A stretch of DNA of 64,000 nucleotides from the NCBI GenBank assembly GCA_963700515.1, contig CAVOXY010000050.1:62001-126000 (forward strand), read 5' to 3'. The position numbers were made by a program, and so were the translations under genes. Shown here one piece after another: positions 38,925-48,740 of this stretch (its first letter is position 1; each line of letters opens with the position of its first letter). This DNA is from JAJRVM01 sp963700515 (lineage in GTDB: Bacteria; Planctomycetota; Planctomycetia; Pirellulales; Pirellulaceae). The notes beneath the pieces are model-generated. The model saw only the letters and a list, made by a program, of their open reading frames with translations. It had not been told where the DNA came from and made no database searches.

Positions 38925-39042
38925 ACGCTATCGCACGCACATGGCCAGCTCTGGCGCGAGACGATCCTGGGGGGAGTTGAGCGTATCGATGCGGCCGAGT
39001 ATGGCACACTACCACAAACGCCAATGAGGTTCTCGACAGCAT

Positions 39043-39387
39043 ATGCAGGGCACGGCGATATTGGTCACCAAGACCGGGCTAGGGACGACCTCCGCGGAGG
39101 ACGCTCCGTTTGGCGTGGAGATGCTCGACAAACTCTTTCATACACTGGAGAAGATGGCGGAGAAGCCAGCCGTTGTCTGCTTCTACACGGAAGGTGTGAA
39201 GCTGCTGGCACCCGACTCGCCGCTGGCTTTGAGTATTCGATTACTCGAGCGGGTGGGCATTCGCATCGTCGCCTGCCAGACGTGCCTGGACTATTACCAG
39301 GTGCCGGAGATTGTGGCGGGAGAACGAGGTGGCCTCGTCGAGATCTTCCAGCTGCTCGGCAAAGCCTCCAAGGTGATCACGGTTTGA
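39043..39387 (+). CDS. DsrE/YedF-like protein
   Basis: 114 residues of the DsrE/DsrF-like fold. It reads GTAILVTKTGLGTTSAEDAP, then FHTLEKMAEKPAVVCFYTEG and GIRIVACQTCLDYYQVPEIV. The cysteine pair in ACQTCLDYY is at the position of the sulfur-carrying Cys of YedF-type proteins, so a role in sulfur transfer or thiol handling is plausible but not shown. Its 3' end overlaps the convergent nucleoside hydrolase gene by 11 bases. The start ATG lacks a strong ribosome-binding site, and coupling to the dodecin transcript is possible. Confidence 0.85.
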   Translation: MQGTAILVTKTGLGTTSAEDAPFGVEMLDKLFHTLEKMAEKPAVVCFYTEGVKLLAPDSPLALSIRLLERVGIRIVACQTCLDYYQVPEIVAGERGGLVEIFQLLGKASKVITV

Positions 39388-40516
39388 CCGGGTGACGCAG
39401 GTACCGGCGGCCGAACGTCCGTCGCCACGCTCGCCAGAGCCGTCGAGTCGAACAACGGATCTGAGGCTCACCGCGCTCGAACGATGTACCCGGTGGCTGA
39501 CTGGACAACTGCACCAACGCCTCGGTCACGCGCGCGATCTGCACGTCGTTGAGCTGAAGAAATCGGTGCTGGCCCTCGGCGGCGGCGTCAAAGCGACTGA
39601 AGGCATCATCTTCCACCGTGACGGTCCCGGCGGCTGATACGTCAAAGTATCCGCGCTCGGGAAATACCGCATACAGGACGCTGGTCAAATCCCAGGTGGG
39701 CCGATTGTGAGGTGGCGGTTCGTACAACCGATAGGCTTCCGCCAACGGATGATGCGCCACGTAACCATAATCCTGTTCGATACTGACCGCGGGATAGGGC
39801 ACGGCGATGCCAATCTCGAAACCGCTGAACACAATCGGCGTTGGCCAGCCGCTGCACCAGCTTCTTGCCGGACGGGATATCCATCTTGATGTTGTATTCC
39901 ACAAAGCGATCCCGACCGACATTCTGCGCGGAAGTCGCCGGCCATCATGGACAGCAGACGCACCTTTCGCTTGACAAGGTCAACTCCGGACAGTTCACAG
40001 ATGTCGTCTGGCGGCGTGTCGAGTAGTCGAGCCAGGTTGGTGGAGAAACCGACCTGCGCGATAACCACCGATTGATCTGGCTGAACTGGCAGGATCTGGC
40101 GGAGCAGCTTCACGGCGTCGGGGGCCTTGTCTCCCTGCAGATCGTGCGGATAGCGGAGTTGATGGTCGTCTTCCTGGCGGGCGAGTTTCAGGAACTTTCC
40201 CTCTTCTTTCGTCGACCCCGTCATGGACGATCCCCACCGGGATATCCCCTCGCCCGTAAAATGTATTCACGGCGTCCACGAACTCTGCCGCCAGAGGATT
40301 GTCTTTCGTGATGGTCACGGCCAGTAACTGGCATTGCCCCCGGCTCTGCAAGGCATGGATCACCCCCAACGCAAGCACGTCGTCCACGTCGTTGCCAATG
40401 TCCGTGTCAAAGATCAGCCGTACCGGCTCGGCTGCCAGCAGATGAGTTGAAGCCAGACTCGCCGCCAGTAGCACTGCGGCGGCAAAACAGACACTCATTC
40501 GTGCACGATGTCGCAT
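39377..40516 (-). CDS. Secreted inosine-uridine-type nucleoside hydrolase (multiple frameshifts)
   Basis: Nucleoside N-ribohydrolase of the IunH family with a signal peptide (MSVCFAAAVLLAASLAST). The signature PVRLIFDTDIGNDVDDVLAL contains the DTDxGxDxD calcium-binding cluster of the active site. The rest is spread over three frames. Following DIPVGIVHDG come FLKLARQEDDHQLRYPHDLQ and SVVIAQVGFSTNLARLLDTP (break near 40220), then IVFSGFEIGIAVPYPAVSIE and RPTWDLTSVLYAVFPERGYF (break near 39860). The joined length of about 375 residues suits a secreted family member. AGGAG 8 bases before the ATG at 40516 supports the start. Export suggests scavenging of environmental nucleosides. Confidence 0.83.
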
Positions 40517-40575
40517 CTTGATTCATCTCCTGACAGGGGACACCTCGTCATCGTCCGGCGCCTTCGACGTTCCCG

Positions 40576-40632
40576 GACCAATGACCAATGACCAATGACT
40601 AATGACTAATGACCAATGACTAATGACCAAAA
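40576..40632. repeat. 7-bp tandem repeat (AATGACY)n
   Basis: Eight copies of the heptamer AATGACC or AATGACT in a row, with C and T alternating at the last position. It lies between the start of the nucleoside hydrolase gene and the end of the zinc-ribbon gene, both on the minus strand. Confidence 0.9.
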
Positions 40633-40702
40633 CGCATTTCGAAACCACGTTGTGGGAGGGCGAGGCTCTGGCGAGGGGCGTTTCGTTCAAATGCGTGACA
40701 GA

Positions 40703-41545
40703 TCAGGGCAGTGGCACACGGCAACCGGTCGATTCTCCCACGGTAGCAAGCCGTATTTCTTCTCTTTCTCTTCTTTCTTCTTCCATCAGACCTTCGAAAA
40801 ACGGAACCAGGAAGAACACCATGACATAGCCGAAACCGATCATGAAGCTGCCAACCAGCGAGAGGATAAAGTACGGGCCCACGCGATCCCAGCGGGAAGC
40901 GACGTAATAGAGCACGTAGAACGGGCACAGCCAGACGAGCACGCCCTGCAGCACGGACTCTTTAAACGCCGCAATTAACAGTCGCAAGCTAAAGTAGAAG
41001 CTCATCAATCCGCCGAACCCGGCGAGGATCCAGCCCGAATTGCGGACCACCATATCCTGCGGCATGGAAATCATTCCGACCGCAAAGCCAACCACGCCCA
41101 GGAATGCCAGCAGGATCGTCCACCACGGTGCTCCTTTACCGAGGCGTTTCTGTTCCAGCTTGTCCCGCGCAATTTGCCGTTCGGCAAAGTCAAGAAGCGG
41201 GTTGCCATGCACGGGGAGTTCACCCAGTTCTTCGTCATCCATGTCTGCCGCGGATCCGACGCGCGTCTTCAGGCGATGCCCTCTGCGCATGTCGTATCCG
41301 CACATCACGCAGAGCACTGTCTCTTCGGTCATCTCGGCCCCGCAACCAGGACAACGAATCAAGTTGGCCCGCATTCCCACGTCATCCAACAGATCGGAAA
41401 TGCACTTGCCCGCCTCGCCCGCGGCGGGCTTCGCCGGAGCAATCAGCAACGGTCCACCGCACTTCGGGCATTTGACGCGTTTCCCCGCGAACTCGTCTTT
41501 GGCCTTCAGTTGTTGACCGCACTGGCACGTTACTTGTATGGGCAT
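40703..41545 (-). CDS. Zinc-ribbon membrane protein of unknown function
   Basis: 280 residues. Two metal-binding ribbons come first: VTCQCGQQLKAKDEFAGKRV with CPKCGGPLL, and RCPGCGAEMTEETVLCVMCG. They are followed by a charged linker and about four membrane helices (WWTILLAFLGVVGFAVGMIS, GWILAGFGGLMSFYFSLRLL, VLVWLCPFYVLYYVASRW, ILSLVGSFMIGFGYVMVFFL). This ribbon-plus-helices plan is common in planctomycete proteins of unknown role. The ATG at 41545 has AGGTG upstream. A function in sensing or membrane organisation would be guesswork. Confidence 0.8.
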   Translation of the reverse strand: MPIQVTCQCGQQLKAKDEFAGKRVKCPKCGGPLLIAPAKPAAGEAGKCISDLLDDVGMRANLIRCPGCGAEMTEETVLCVMCGYDMRRGHRLKTRVGSAADMDDEELGELPVHGNPLLDFAERQIARDKLEQKRLGKGAPWWTILLAFLGVVGFAVGMISMPQDMVVRNSGWILAGFGGLMSFYFSLRLLIAAFKESVLQGVLVWLCPFYVLYYVASRWDRVGPYFILSLVGSFMIGFGYVMVFFLVPFFEGLMEEERREREEIRLATVGESTGCRVPLP

Positions 41546-42296
41546 GGATCACCTGGTTCTGGACAAATCAACGGCTTGGCGAGCATCCCAGGGCGGTCGG
41601 GCCGCCAAGGGGTTGGCATTCTAACTCAAAGTGCCCGCCCGCGCAGTCCCTGCCAACCGATGCCGGGCCGGAAAGCCTATCTGCTCGCCAAGGCAGCCAC
41701 CGCACGAAGCGCACATCCCTGAGAGCGGAAAACCGGGCTGCAGGATGTGGCTTAGCCGACTACCTGTGCGCTCAACTGACAGTGTGAAACCTTAGCTCGC
41801 GGCGAAAGCTCGACATCCGCGATACCCACCACCACAGGGGTAGCTTAACTGACTGCAGGCCTTCGAGGCGGCATGTCGCAGCGGCAGCGGCCTCTGGACA
41901 GCTCAATACCGACCATTCGCCTATTTTGCGCCGAGCCGTACGGCTCGACAAGGAGCGACAAGGAGCATTGGGCGGAGGAACGCTGGGGCACGGGGCTGGG
42001 GAGACCGGCAGGGCGGTCCCCGGCAACTGCCAAAATGGCAGCGTCGACCGGCGGGCCGCGCCGTCCAGGCCGGGGCCAGGCGGTGTGCGAGAAGCTCCAG
42101 GAGCGGCGGTGGCGCTCGGCAGAAACCGGCCGAAATGGCTGGCCGAGCGATTTCGTGGCGGATTTGCGCAGAAATTGCCTAAATGAGTAGCCCATGCGGT
42201 ACCCGTAGACCAATTTGGCAGCCGCGTGCGGGCCGTTTGTGGTCCGGGAGCGGAAACTGGCGGATATGCGAATCATTAATCGGAGGTGAACAGCAC
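41546..42296. other. Intergenic region upstream of groESL
   Basis: About 750 bases between the divergent zinc-ribbon gene and groES. Open frames exist on both strands but none has protein-like features. I looked for a CIRCE inverted repeat (TTAGCACTC...GAGTGCTAA) and did not see one. The only clear element is GGAGGTG just before groES. Confidence 0.45.
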
Positions 42297-42623
42297 ATGT
42301 CGACTGCGACGAAAAAGAAGTCCTCGAACAAAATCCAGCTCCAACCGCTCGGTGACCGTGTGGTCGTCGAGCGTGAGGCTTCCGAGGAGCGAACGGCCGG
42401 CGGAATCGTTCTGCCCGACTCCGCCAAGGACAAACCGGCTCGAGGCACCGTCATCAGCGTCGGCGACGGCAAACTGCTCGACGACGGTCGCCGCAGCGTC
42501 ATGCAAGTGAAGGTTGGCGATCGAGTGATCTTCAGCAGCTATGCGGGCGAGGTCTTCAAGGTCAACGACCAAGAGCTGTTGCTGATGCGCGAAGACGACA
42601 TTCTCGCCATCATCGAGGGCTGA
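42297..42623 (+). CDS. groES: GroES co-chaperonin
   Basis: Lid of the GroEL folding chamber. 108 residues from the ATG at 42297, with GGAGGTG about 8 bases upstream; the longer open frame is not supported. It has a Lys/Ser-rich leader of about ten residues, then IQLQPLGDRVVVEREASEER, TAGGIVLPDSAKDKPARGTV (mobile loop) and GDRVIFSSYAGEVFKVNDQE, ending DDILAIIEG. It is followed by groEL after 136 bases in the same direction, the classic operon order. The frame is intact. Confidence 0.96.
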   Translation: MSTATKKKSSNKIQLQPLGDRVVVEREASEERTAGGIVLPDSAKDKPARGTVISVGDGKLLDDGRRSVMQVKVGDRVIFSSYAGEVFKVNDQELLLMREDDILAIIEG

Positions 42624-42759
42624 GATGATCGTCGTCGGAACAAGTCGTTGCTCGGTCAGCCCCGCGAGGCATCCGGCAGAAAATCAGTCAATCGCATTGG
42701 CAGGTGAGGCAGTAGGCACGTCTCGCTTGCATTAACAAACAAATGGGAGATAGTCACTC

Positions 42760-44383
42760 ATGGCGAAAATCATTGCTTTCGATCAGGAAGCGCGCGATGC
42801 CATCCGACGCGGTGTTTCGAAGCTGGCACGGGCGGTCAAAGTAACGCTCGGCCCCAAAGGCCGCAACGTGATCCTGCAGAAGAGTTTCGGTTCCCCCACC
42901 GTCACGAAGGACGGTGTGACGGTCGCGAAAGAGATCGACCTGGAGGATGTCTACGAAAACATGGGTGCTCGCATGGTCCGCGAAGTGGCGAGCAAGACCA
43001 GCGACGTCGCCGGTGACGGCACCACCACGGCCACCGTGCTGGCCGAAGCCATCTTCAACGAAGGACTGCGGGCCGTCGTGTCTGGGGTCAACCCGGTGCA
43101 ATTGAAGCAGGGGATCGAGAAAGCCGTGGCGGACATGTGCGAGAAGTTGCACAGCATGTCGATCAAGGTGAAAGACAAGGCGGCGATGGCCAACGTGGCC
43201 ACGATCGCTTCGAACAACGATCGCGAGATCGGTGATCTCCTGGCCACCGCCATGGAGAAGGTGGGAAAAGATGGCGTCATCACGGTCGACGAGGGGAAGA
43301 GCCTGCAGACGGAAGTCGAGTGGGTCGAAGGGATGCAATTTGATCGTGGCTACCTTTCCCCCTACTTCGTCACCGATCCGAATTCGATGGAAGCGGTCCT
43401 CGAAGACGCCTATGTGCTGGTGTTTGAGAAGAAGGTCAGCAGCATCAAGGATATGGTCCCCCTGCTCGAGGCCGTGGTGCAACAGGGCAAGCCTCTGTTG
43501 ATCGTGGCTGAGGACGTCGAGGGTGAAGCACTGGCCACGCTGGTCATCAACCGACTCCGTGGCACCATGCAGTGCTGTGCGGTGAAGGCCCCGGGTTACG
43601 GTGACCGCCGCAAGGCCATGATGGAGGATATTGCCATCCTGACCGGTGGTACAGCCATCTTCGAGGCGCTGGGCGTCAAACTCGACTCGGTTACCTTGGG
43701 TGACTTGGGACGAGCCAAGAAGGTCATCATCGACAAGGACAACACGACGATCATCGAAGGCGCTGGCAAGAGCGCGGACATCAAAGGCCGCATCGACCAG
43801 CTGCGTCGAGAGATCGAGAATGCGACCAGCGACTATGATCGAGAGAAGTTGGAAGAGCGATTGGCGAAGCTGGCTGGTGGGGTTGCCAAGGTGAACGTGG
43901 GAGCTGCCACCGAAAGCGAAATGAAGGAGAAGAAAGCACGCGTCGAGGACGCTTTGCATGCCACGCGTGCGGCGGTCGAGGAAGGCATTCTCCCCGGTGG
44001 TGGCGTCGCGCTCTTGCGAGCTGCTGCACAGGTCAAGCCGGGCGACGACCTGAGCGAAGGCGCTGCGATCGGCTACCGCATCGTGCTGCGTGCCTGTCGT
44101 GCTCCGCTGAGCATGATTGCGAGCAACGCCGGCCAGGACGGTGGCATCGTCTGCGAAAGGGTGGTGGAAGGGAAAGGCAACTTCGGTTTCAACGCCCTGA
44201 CCGACGTTTATGAGGATCTGGTCAAGGCTGGCGTGATCGATCCCACGAAGGTCGTCCGCACCGCCTTGGGCAATGCCGCCAGTGTCGCCACCTTGCTGCT
44301 CACGAGCGATGCACTCATCGCCGAAAAGCCGAAGGACGACAAGGCCAAAGTCCGGCCATGGTGGCGAGCAGGACATGTATTGA
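42760..44383 (+). CDS. groEL: GroEL chaperonin (frameshift at the C-terminal tail)
   Basis: 60-kDa ATP-dependent chaperonin. It shows VTLGPKGRNVILQKSFGSP, the ATP loop DVAGDGTTTATVLAEAI, the apical phrase VEGMQFDRGYLSPYF, and GILPGGGVALLRAA near the C-terminus. The open frame continues past the end to 44589 with unrelated sequence. One base around 44350 must be removed, after which the tail reads KAKSGHGGEQDMY and stops at TGA 44381-44383, a normal short Gly/Met-type GroEL tail. Joined length is about 540 residues. The tail does not have extended GGM repeats. A strong hairpin follows at 44416. Confidence 0.95.
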
Positions 44384-44415
44384 GCCACTTTTGGTCCAGT
44401 GACTCTGGGAAAATT

Positions 44416-44446
44416 GAGCCCTGTCCAGCCGCGCTGGGCGGGGCTC
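44416..44446 (+). terminator. Hairpin terminator candidate after groEL
   Basis: Arms 44416-44429 and 44433-44446 pair over most of 14 positions (outer GAGCCC/GGGCTC, inner CCAGC/GCTGG) around loop CGC. TTGT follows. It lies 33 bases after the corrected groEL stop. Confidence 0.6.
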
Positions 44447-44737
44447 TTGTCGTTCGGGGGAACTTCTGCCACGCCCCGCAAACCGCCACATCCGCCAGTC
44501 CTTTCGCCATAATCGTCATCATGCATCGGCCGATGGCGACTCCCCCCGCCGGCCCGGCGGTTGATTTGCCAGCTGTACCGCCTCGGTAATATACTGGAGC
44601 AAGGGAAAGTGGCTGCAGCCCCTTTCGATTCTCGCGGCTGCACCTCGTCCCTCGTGGGCCGCCGACCTGTGTGCCAAGCTCGGAACGAATCGTGTCGCGG
44701 CGCAGAGGAAGGGGCGGGGGAGGACAAAAAAATAGGC

Positions 44738-44775
44738 TGACAAAAAGATCTTCACTGCGGACCAGTTTTTTGTCA
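44738..44775. promoter_or_regulatory. Inverted repeat upstream of the HEAT-repeat gene
   Basis: TGACAAAAA (44738-44746) and its reverse complement within 44766-44775 flank about 20 bases. The A/T-rich arms stand out against the GC-rich surroundings. It lies about 57 bases before the start codon at 44832 and could be an operator or a factor-independent terminator for incoming transcription. Confidence 0.4.
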
Positions 44776-44831
44776 CCCAGTTTTCTTATCCATTAATTGA
44801 GCCCCCGGGGCCGTGGACGGGGAGGATTTCC

Positions 44832-46046
44832 ATGAACAAATTCATTCTGCCAACCGCCATCGCGCTGACCGTTTGGCTCACCGCCCCCGCGGTGCGAGGG
44901 GAGGTCTTCCTGCTGACCAACGGCGGGCGCATTGAAGGGGAGTGGGTTAATCGAGGCACCGAGCCACCGGCGATGTACGAGATCGAAATGGTGGACGGAG
45001 GTCACGTTACGCTCGCCGCGGAGCAGGTGGACCACGTGGTTGTGAAGTCGGATGCGGTGCTGGCCTACGAGGCGGCACTCCCGAAGGTTCCCAATACGTT
45101 GGAAGGCCATTGGGCCATGGCGGAGCGATGCCGCAAAGCCGGCTTGAAGCCACAACGCGAATTCCATCTGCGAAAAGTCCTCGAGTTCGACCCGGGACAT
45201 GCCGAGGCGCGTCACGCCTTGGGTTTCAGCCTGGTGAGCGGCGAGTGGATCAAGGCAGATGAATGGCTCCAAGAGCAAGGATTCGTCCGCCACAAGGGCT
45301 CTTGGCGTCTGCCCCAGGAGGTGGAACTCGACGCGCAAAGTGATCGCCAATCGCTCGAAGAAAAGGAATGGCGCAAGCGGCTGCGCGTTTGGCGCAATGC
45401 CGTTGTACGAGGACGTAATGATGGTGCCGAAGCACTGGCTCAGATCAAGTCCGTGGACAGCGCCTTCGCCATTACGGGCCTGGCAGAATTGCTCGGCGAC
45501 AAAGATGAAGTGAATCAGCTCAAGCTCGTGTACATCGAGGTGCTGGGGAGATTCAACAACTCCAATGCCGCCGCCGCGCTGCTGGAACGCGTCATGAAGG
45601 ACCCTGACCTGGAGGTGCGAGAACGCTCGATTGAAGCGTTGAGGAATCACGGTGCCAACCAAGCGGTAGCGGTACTTTCGAAAGCGCTGCTGGACAAAGA
45701 CAATCAAGTCGTCAACCAGGCGGGCTGGGCGCTGGGCAAACTCGGCGCTCCGTCCGCCATACCGGCACTCCTTAACGCGGTTGTCACGAAACATCGTTTC
45801 AAGATTGTCGGCGGCAACCCCGGCGCCATGAGTGCCGGCTTCTCTCCGACCGGCGGCATGCAGTTCAGCCCCGGGGGACAACGTCCGCGGATTGTCGAGC
45901 AGGACATGCAGAATAGCCAGGTGCTGACGGCCTTGATCGGGTTGACTCCGCCAGGGACCAACTTCGGCTATGACGAACCGTCCTGGAAGAACTGGTGGGC
46001 TCAGCAGCAGTTCGATCCGAACGTGAACCTGCGCCGCAACCCTTGA
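44832..46046 (+). CDS. Secreted HEAT-repeat protein
   Basis: 404 residues with a signal peptide (FILPTAIALTVWLTAPAVRG) and a strong GGGGAGG ribosome-binding site. The N-terminal third has a small beta domain (EVFLLTNGGRIEGEWVNRGT) that recurs at the start of planctomycete proteins of this kind. A TPR-like pair follows (REFHLRKVLEFDPGHAEARH). The C-terminal half has HEAT/PBS-like repeats: ELLGDKDEVNQLKLVYIEVL, RVMKDPDLEVRERSIEALRN and ALLDKDNQVVNQAGWALGKL, ending with YDEPSWKNWWAQQQFD. It is probably a periplasmic scaffold; partners are unknown. The frame is intact. Confidence 0.85.
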   Translation: MNKFILPTAIALTVWLTAPAVRGEVFLLTNGGRIEGEWVNRGTEPPAMYEIEMVDGGHVTLAAEQVDHVVVKSDAVLAYEAALPKVPNTLEGHWAMAERCRKAGLKPQREFHLRKVLEFDPGHAEARHALGFSLVSGEWIKADEWLQEQGFVRHKGSWRLPQEVELDAQSDRQSLEEKEWRKRLRVWRNAVVRGRNDGAEALAQIKSVDSAFAITGLAELLGDKDEVNQLKLVYIEVLGRFNNSNAAAALLERVMKDPDLEVRERSIEALRNHGANQAVAVLSKALLDKDNQVVNQAGWALGKLGAPSAIPALLNAVVTKHRFKIVGGNPGAMSAGFSPTGGMQFSPGGQRPRIVEQDMQNSQVLTALIGLTPPGTNFGYDEPSWKNWWAQQQFDPNVNLRRNP

Positions 46047-46089
46047 AAGGGGCGGACCGGAACCGCGCCCTTCCCGTTTGAAACGGCTT

Positions 46090-47125
46090 CTAGTCGAGCT
46101 TCTTTTGTTCGAATTTCACGGACGGGTCGGCCTCGGCATGTCTGGCCTCCAGAGTCTCCTGGACATACCGCTGCGGCTCGCGGGCACCGGGCACTCGGAA
46201 GTTGTCCCCCTTCTGCAAGATGGGCCGCGTCTCCGCCATGGCTCCAAAAATCCGTGTCCCGGCTGCCTGACACGGGTACCAGTGTCCTGCGCCGCTCGAA
46301 TCCTCCAGATAAAACTCCGGATAGCAGTGACTTGGCACCCACACGGCGCGAGCCGGAATTCCGCGCGCACGGCACATCGCAATGAACAGTGACGTCAACT
46401 CCTCGCAATCTCCGAATCCGTCGTCCAATGCCTGTCGAGCGCTCTTGATTTTCCGGTCGAAACGGTATTCGATCTTGTCGCGCACCCAGTCGAAGATCGC
46501 TTCAGCTTGTTCCCACCCGCCCGGCTTCCCTTCGGTCACCTGTCTGGCTGCCTCCACGATGACCGGATCTTCACTGTCGATATATGGGCTGGGCTTCAGG
46601 TACTTCTTCATGTCACGCGGTACATTGGCGGGAATACGTAGACCCTGGCGTACTGAGCGGCGCTACCATGTCGCGCTTGACAATTTCCATCGTCACCACT
46701 GCGGCGGCTTCGTCGCCGGCTGCCAGCCGAGGAATGCTGACACTCATCTGTTTGACTCCATCCTCCAGCACCTTAAAACGGACGGAACGAACCTGGCGTG
46801 ATGACTGCTGATCAATGATCTTCACGTCCTGTTCCGGCCAAGGCATGGGGACAGGGAGCGTGGCGACAATGCCTGTCACCAACCCTTGAGCACGCACGAC
46901 GACACCGAACTGCCAACGCTCGGTCTGGGGTTTGGTCAAACGGAGAGCCGGTTGCGAGACGCTGGGAGTTTCTCCTGTTCTCGTCTGGGGATCTTCAGCG
47001 GAAGAAGGGCCACCGAGGACTATCAGCAGGCCCGCCAATAGCCATCTGAGCAGAATGACAGAAATAGGAAATCGCGCAAGCAGCGGGAAATGCCGGGGCA
47101 GATCAGTTTGACCCGTTTTTGTCAT
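46090..47125 (-). CDS. Secreted transglutaminase-like protein with intact catalytic Cys/His (frameshift near 46638)
   Basis: Papain-fold transglutaminase-like protein. A signal or anchor (SVILLRWLLAGLLIVLGG) precedes a beta-rich N-terminal domain (VVRAQGLVTGIVATLPVPMP with WPEQDVKIID). After a one-base correction near 46638 (STPGS to LRIPANVPRDMKKYLKP) the catalytic domain follows: the Cys in DDGFGDCEELTSLFIAMCRA, and the His-aromatic strand VPSHCYPEFYLED. Spacing between Cys and His fits the family. The ATG at 47125 is chosen to keep the signal peptide at the N-terminus. Joined length is about 345 residues. A related protein lies directly upstream in the same orientation. Confidence 0.85.
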
Positions 47126-47235
47126 GTGGATTTTGAATCTCGTGCTTGTTTCGGATTTCGATATTCGGATTTCGGATTTGGAGCACCGAGCGGTTCCCAT
47201 CGTCACGCAATCCCATGTTGAAGGCCAATGTCGAC

Positions 47236-48192
47236 TCAGGATTTCGCCAGGATTTCACGGACGAACGTGACGTCCGGCTTCTGTCCCGATTTGACCTTCA
47301 GATGCTCCGGCACGAAACGTTGCGGTTCCTTCTCTTCAGGTACTCTCACGTTTTCGCCTTTTTGCAGGATCAAGTATGGCTGCGACACCGTCCCGAAGAC
47401 CGTCTTTTCCTTGAACTCGCACGGAAACCACTCGCCTTTGCCTTTGTCATCCTCCAGATAGAATTCGGCGTAGCAATAACTGGGCACCCATACCGTGCGT
47501 GCCGGTATCTTGCTGGCTCGACAAAGAGCAATGAAGAGGCCCGACAGATCCTGGTGATTTCCCTTCTTGTCGCTGAGCGTCTCGACCGATCCTCTCAACG
47601 GATCGTTCGTATGCTTGACGTTCTCCTGCACCCAGTCGTGCATCGCTTGCACTTTTTCCCAGGCCGACTGCTTGTCGGCAGTCAATTGCTTGGCCAGATT
47701 ACGAATCTTGGTATTGCGGCAGTCAATCGAGGGGCTGTTGGCCAGGAACTTGCGGGTGTCGCGGGGGATCTGTTCGGGAAGGCGGTAGCTGAGGGTGTCC
47801 GAGGGGACGGGTTGGACGCGCCGCGTAACTTCGAACGTCACCAGCGCTTCCGCCTTCTCACCACCCTGCAGTTGAGAGACAACGAGGACCATCTGTCGCA
47901 CGCCGTCAGCCAAATTACGATATTGGGTTCTCTGCACCGTGTCGGAAATATTTTCTTCGACAACTTTCACGTCTTGCTCGGGCCAGTCGACGGGGACGGA
48001 AAACGTGCCGTAGACCCCTGCGCAGGGTCCCCGGGCGGCGGACACGACAATGCCTGCTTTCCACTGTTGCGTACGCTCGGTTTCCAGTCGGTCACTCTGC
48101 AAAGGAACCGGTACGCCGAATTGAGACCAGGCGGATGCCGTGGGGAAAACGACACCGCACATAAAGCAGAAGGGTAGTAAATGTTTCTTCAT
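47236..48192 (-). CDS. Transglutaminase-like paralogue lacking catalytic Cys and His
   Basis: 318 residues in an intact frame, with signal peptide LPFCFMCGVVFPTASAWS. It aligns by eye along its whole length with the neighbour at 46090-47125: VPVDWPEQDVKVVEENISDT, then KVQAMHDWVQENVKHTND and SGLFIALCRASKIPARTVWV. The position of the catalytic Cys reads KKGNHQDLSGLF instead of GFGDCEELTSLF, and the catalytic His reads VPSYCYAEFYLED instead of VPSHCYPEFYLED. Both residues are lost, yet the fold-defining residues and the frame are kept. This suggests a non-catalytic binding protein rather than a decaying gene. Confidence 0.88.
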   Translation of the reverse strand: MKKHLLPFCFMCGVVFPTASAWSQFGVPVPLQSDRLETERTQQWKAGIVVSAARGPCAGVYGTFSVPVDWPEQDVKVVEENISDTVQRTQYRNLADGVRQMVLVVSQLQGGEKAEALVTFEVTRRVQPVPSDTLSYRLPEQIPRDTRKFLANSPSIDCRNTKIRNLAKQLTADKQSAWEKVQAMHDWVQENVKHTNDPLRGSVETLSDKKGNHQDLSGLFIALCRASKIPARTVWVPSYCYAEFYLEDDKGKGEWFPCEFKEKTVFGTVSQPYLILQKGENVRVPEEKEPQRFVPEHLKVKSGQKPDVTFVREILAKS

Positions 48193-48518
48193 CGGACTCC
48201 CTACGTTCCGCGTGAATTGCAGTTTGCGCTCACTATTATTGTAACTCGCCGGAAGCCGGCTGCCCGTGAATCAGGTCGACTTCACGACGTCGGCCTGCCG
48301 GAGCGGAGAGAGAATCACCCGCATGACCCCTACAATCGGACAGCGGGCGGCGACGAAACACCGTGCCAGGAGTGGTCCGAAAGTTGTTTTCCCATGGTCC
48401 GCTCCCCACAGAAATCGCCGAAAGGGGCATAACGGGGGCGCTGAGTTTGCAGCCAGGGACGGCCGGGAATTAAAACGCCTATCAACAATGAACGGCGAAG
48501 GCCGACTTTCACCGCAAC
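48193..48518. other. Intergenic region between paralogue and antitoxin genes
   Basis: About 325 bases with no supported gene. No toxin gene follows the antitoxin here. No terminator or promoter was recognised. Confidence 0.4.
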
Positions 48519-48740
48519 TTACTTCCCTTCCTGGATACTTTGCCTGGAACGATTGAGTAAAGCCGGAAATCGCGGCGAACTCCCCAGCATGAGCCGCTCC
48601 AAATCGTCATCGTCGTAGGGTGTTAGCAGTACCGCTACGGCCTTGCCATTGCGAGTAATGACCACGGGCTCCTCGGCACCGCACTCGTCCACATAGGCGC
48701 TCAAACGCGCCTTCACGTCCGCTATCGGGGCAATTCTCAT
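48519..48740 (-). CDS. Phd/YefM-type antitoxin, apparently orphan
   Basis: 73 residues, typical for the family. It starts MRIAPIADVKARLSAYVDEC and continues EEPVVITRNGKAVAVLLTPY, the DNA-binding N-terminal fold of Phd/YefM proteins. A C-terminal tail (ALLNRSRQSIQEGK) would be the toxin-neutralising part. AGGAG upstream supports the ATG at 48740. Usually a toxin of the Doc, YoeB or PIN type sits directly beside it. Here there is no candidate downstream and only a nuclease remnant upstream, so it is either orphan or has lost its partner. Confidence 0.85.
   Translation of the reverse strand: MRIAPIADVKARLSAYVDECGAEEPVVITRNGKAVAVLLTPYDDDDLERLMLGSSPRFPALLNRSRQSIQEGK

Noticed and set aside
41546..42296. 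CIRCE/HrcA operator upstream of groES
   Set aside because: No inverted repeat resembling TTAGCACTC-N9-GAGTGCTAA was found on reading both strands.
42754..44727. 657-codon open frame antisense to groEL
   Set aside because: It mirrors the groEL codons in a GC-rich gene, has low-complexity His/Asp/Gln composition and no domain; groEL on the plus strand is certain.
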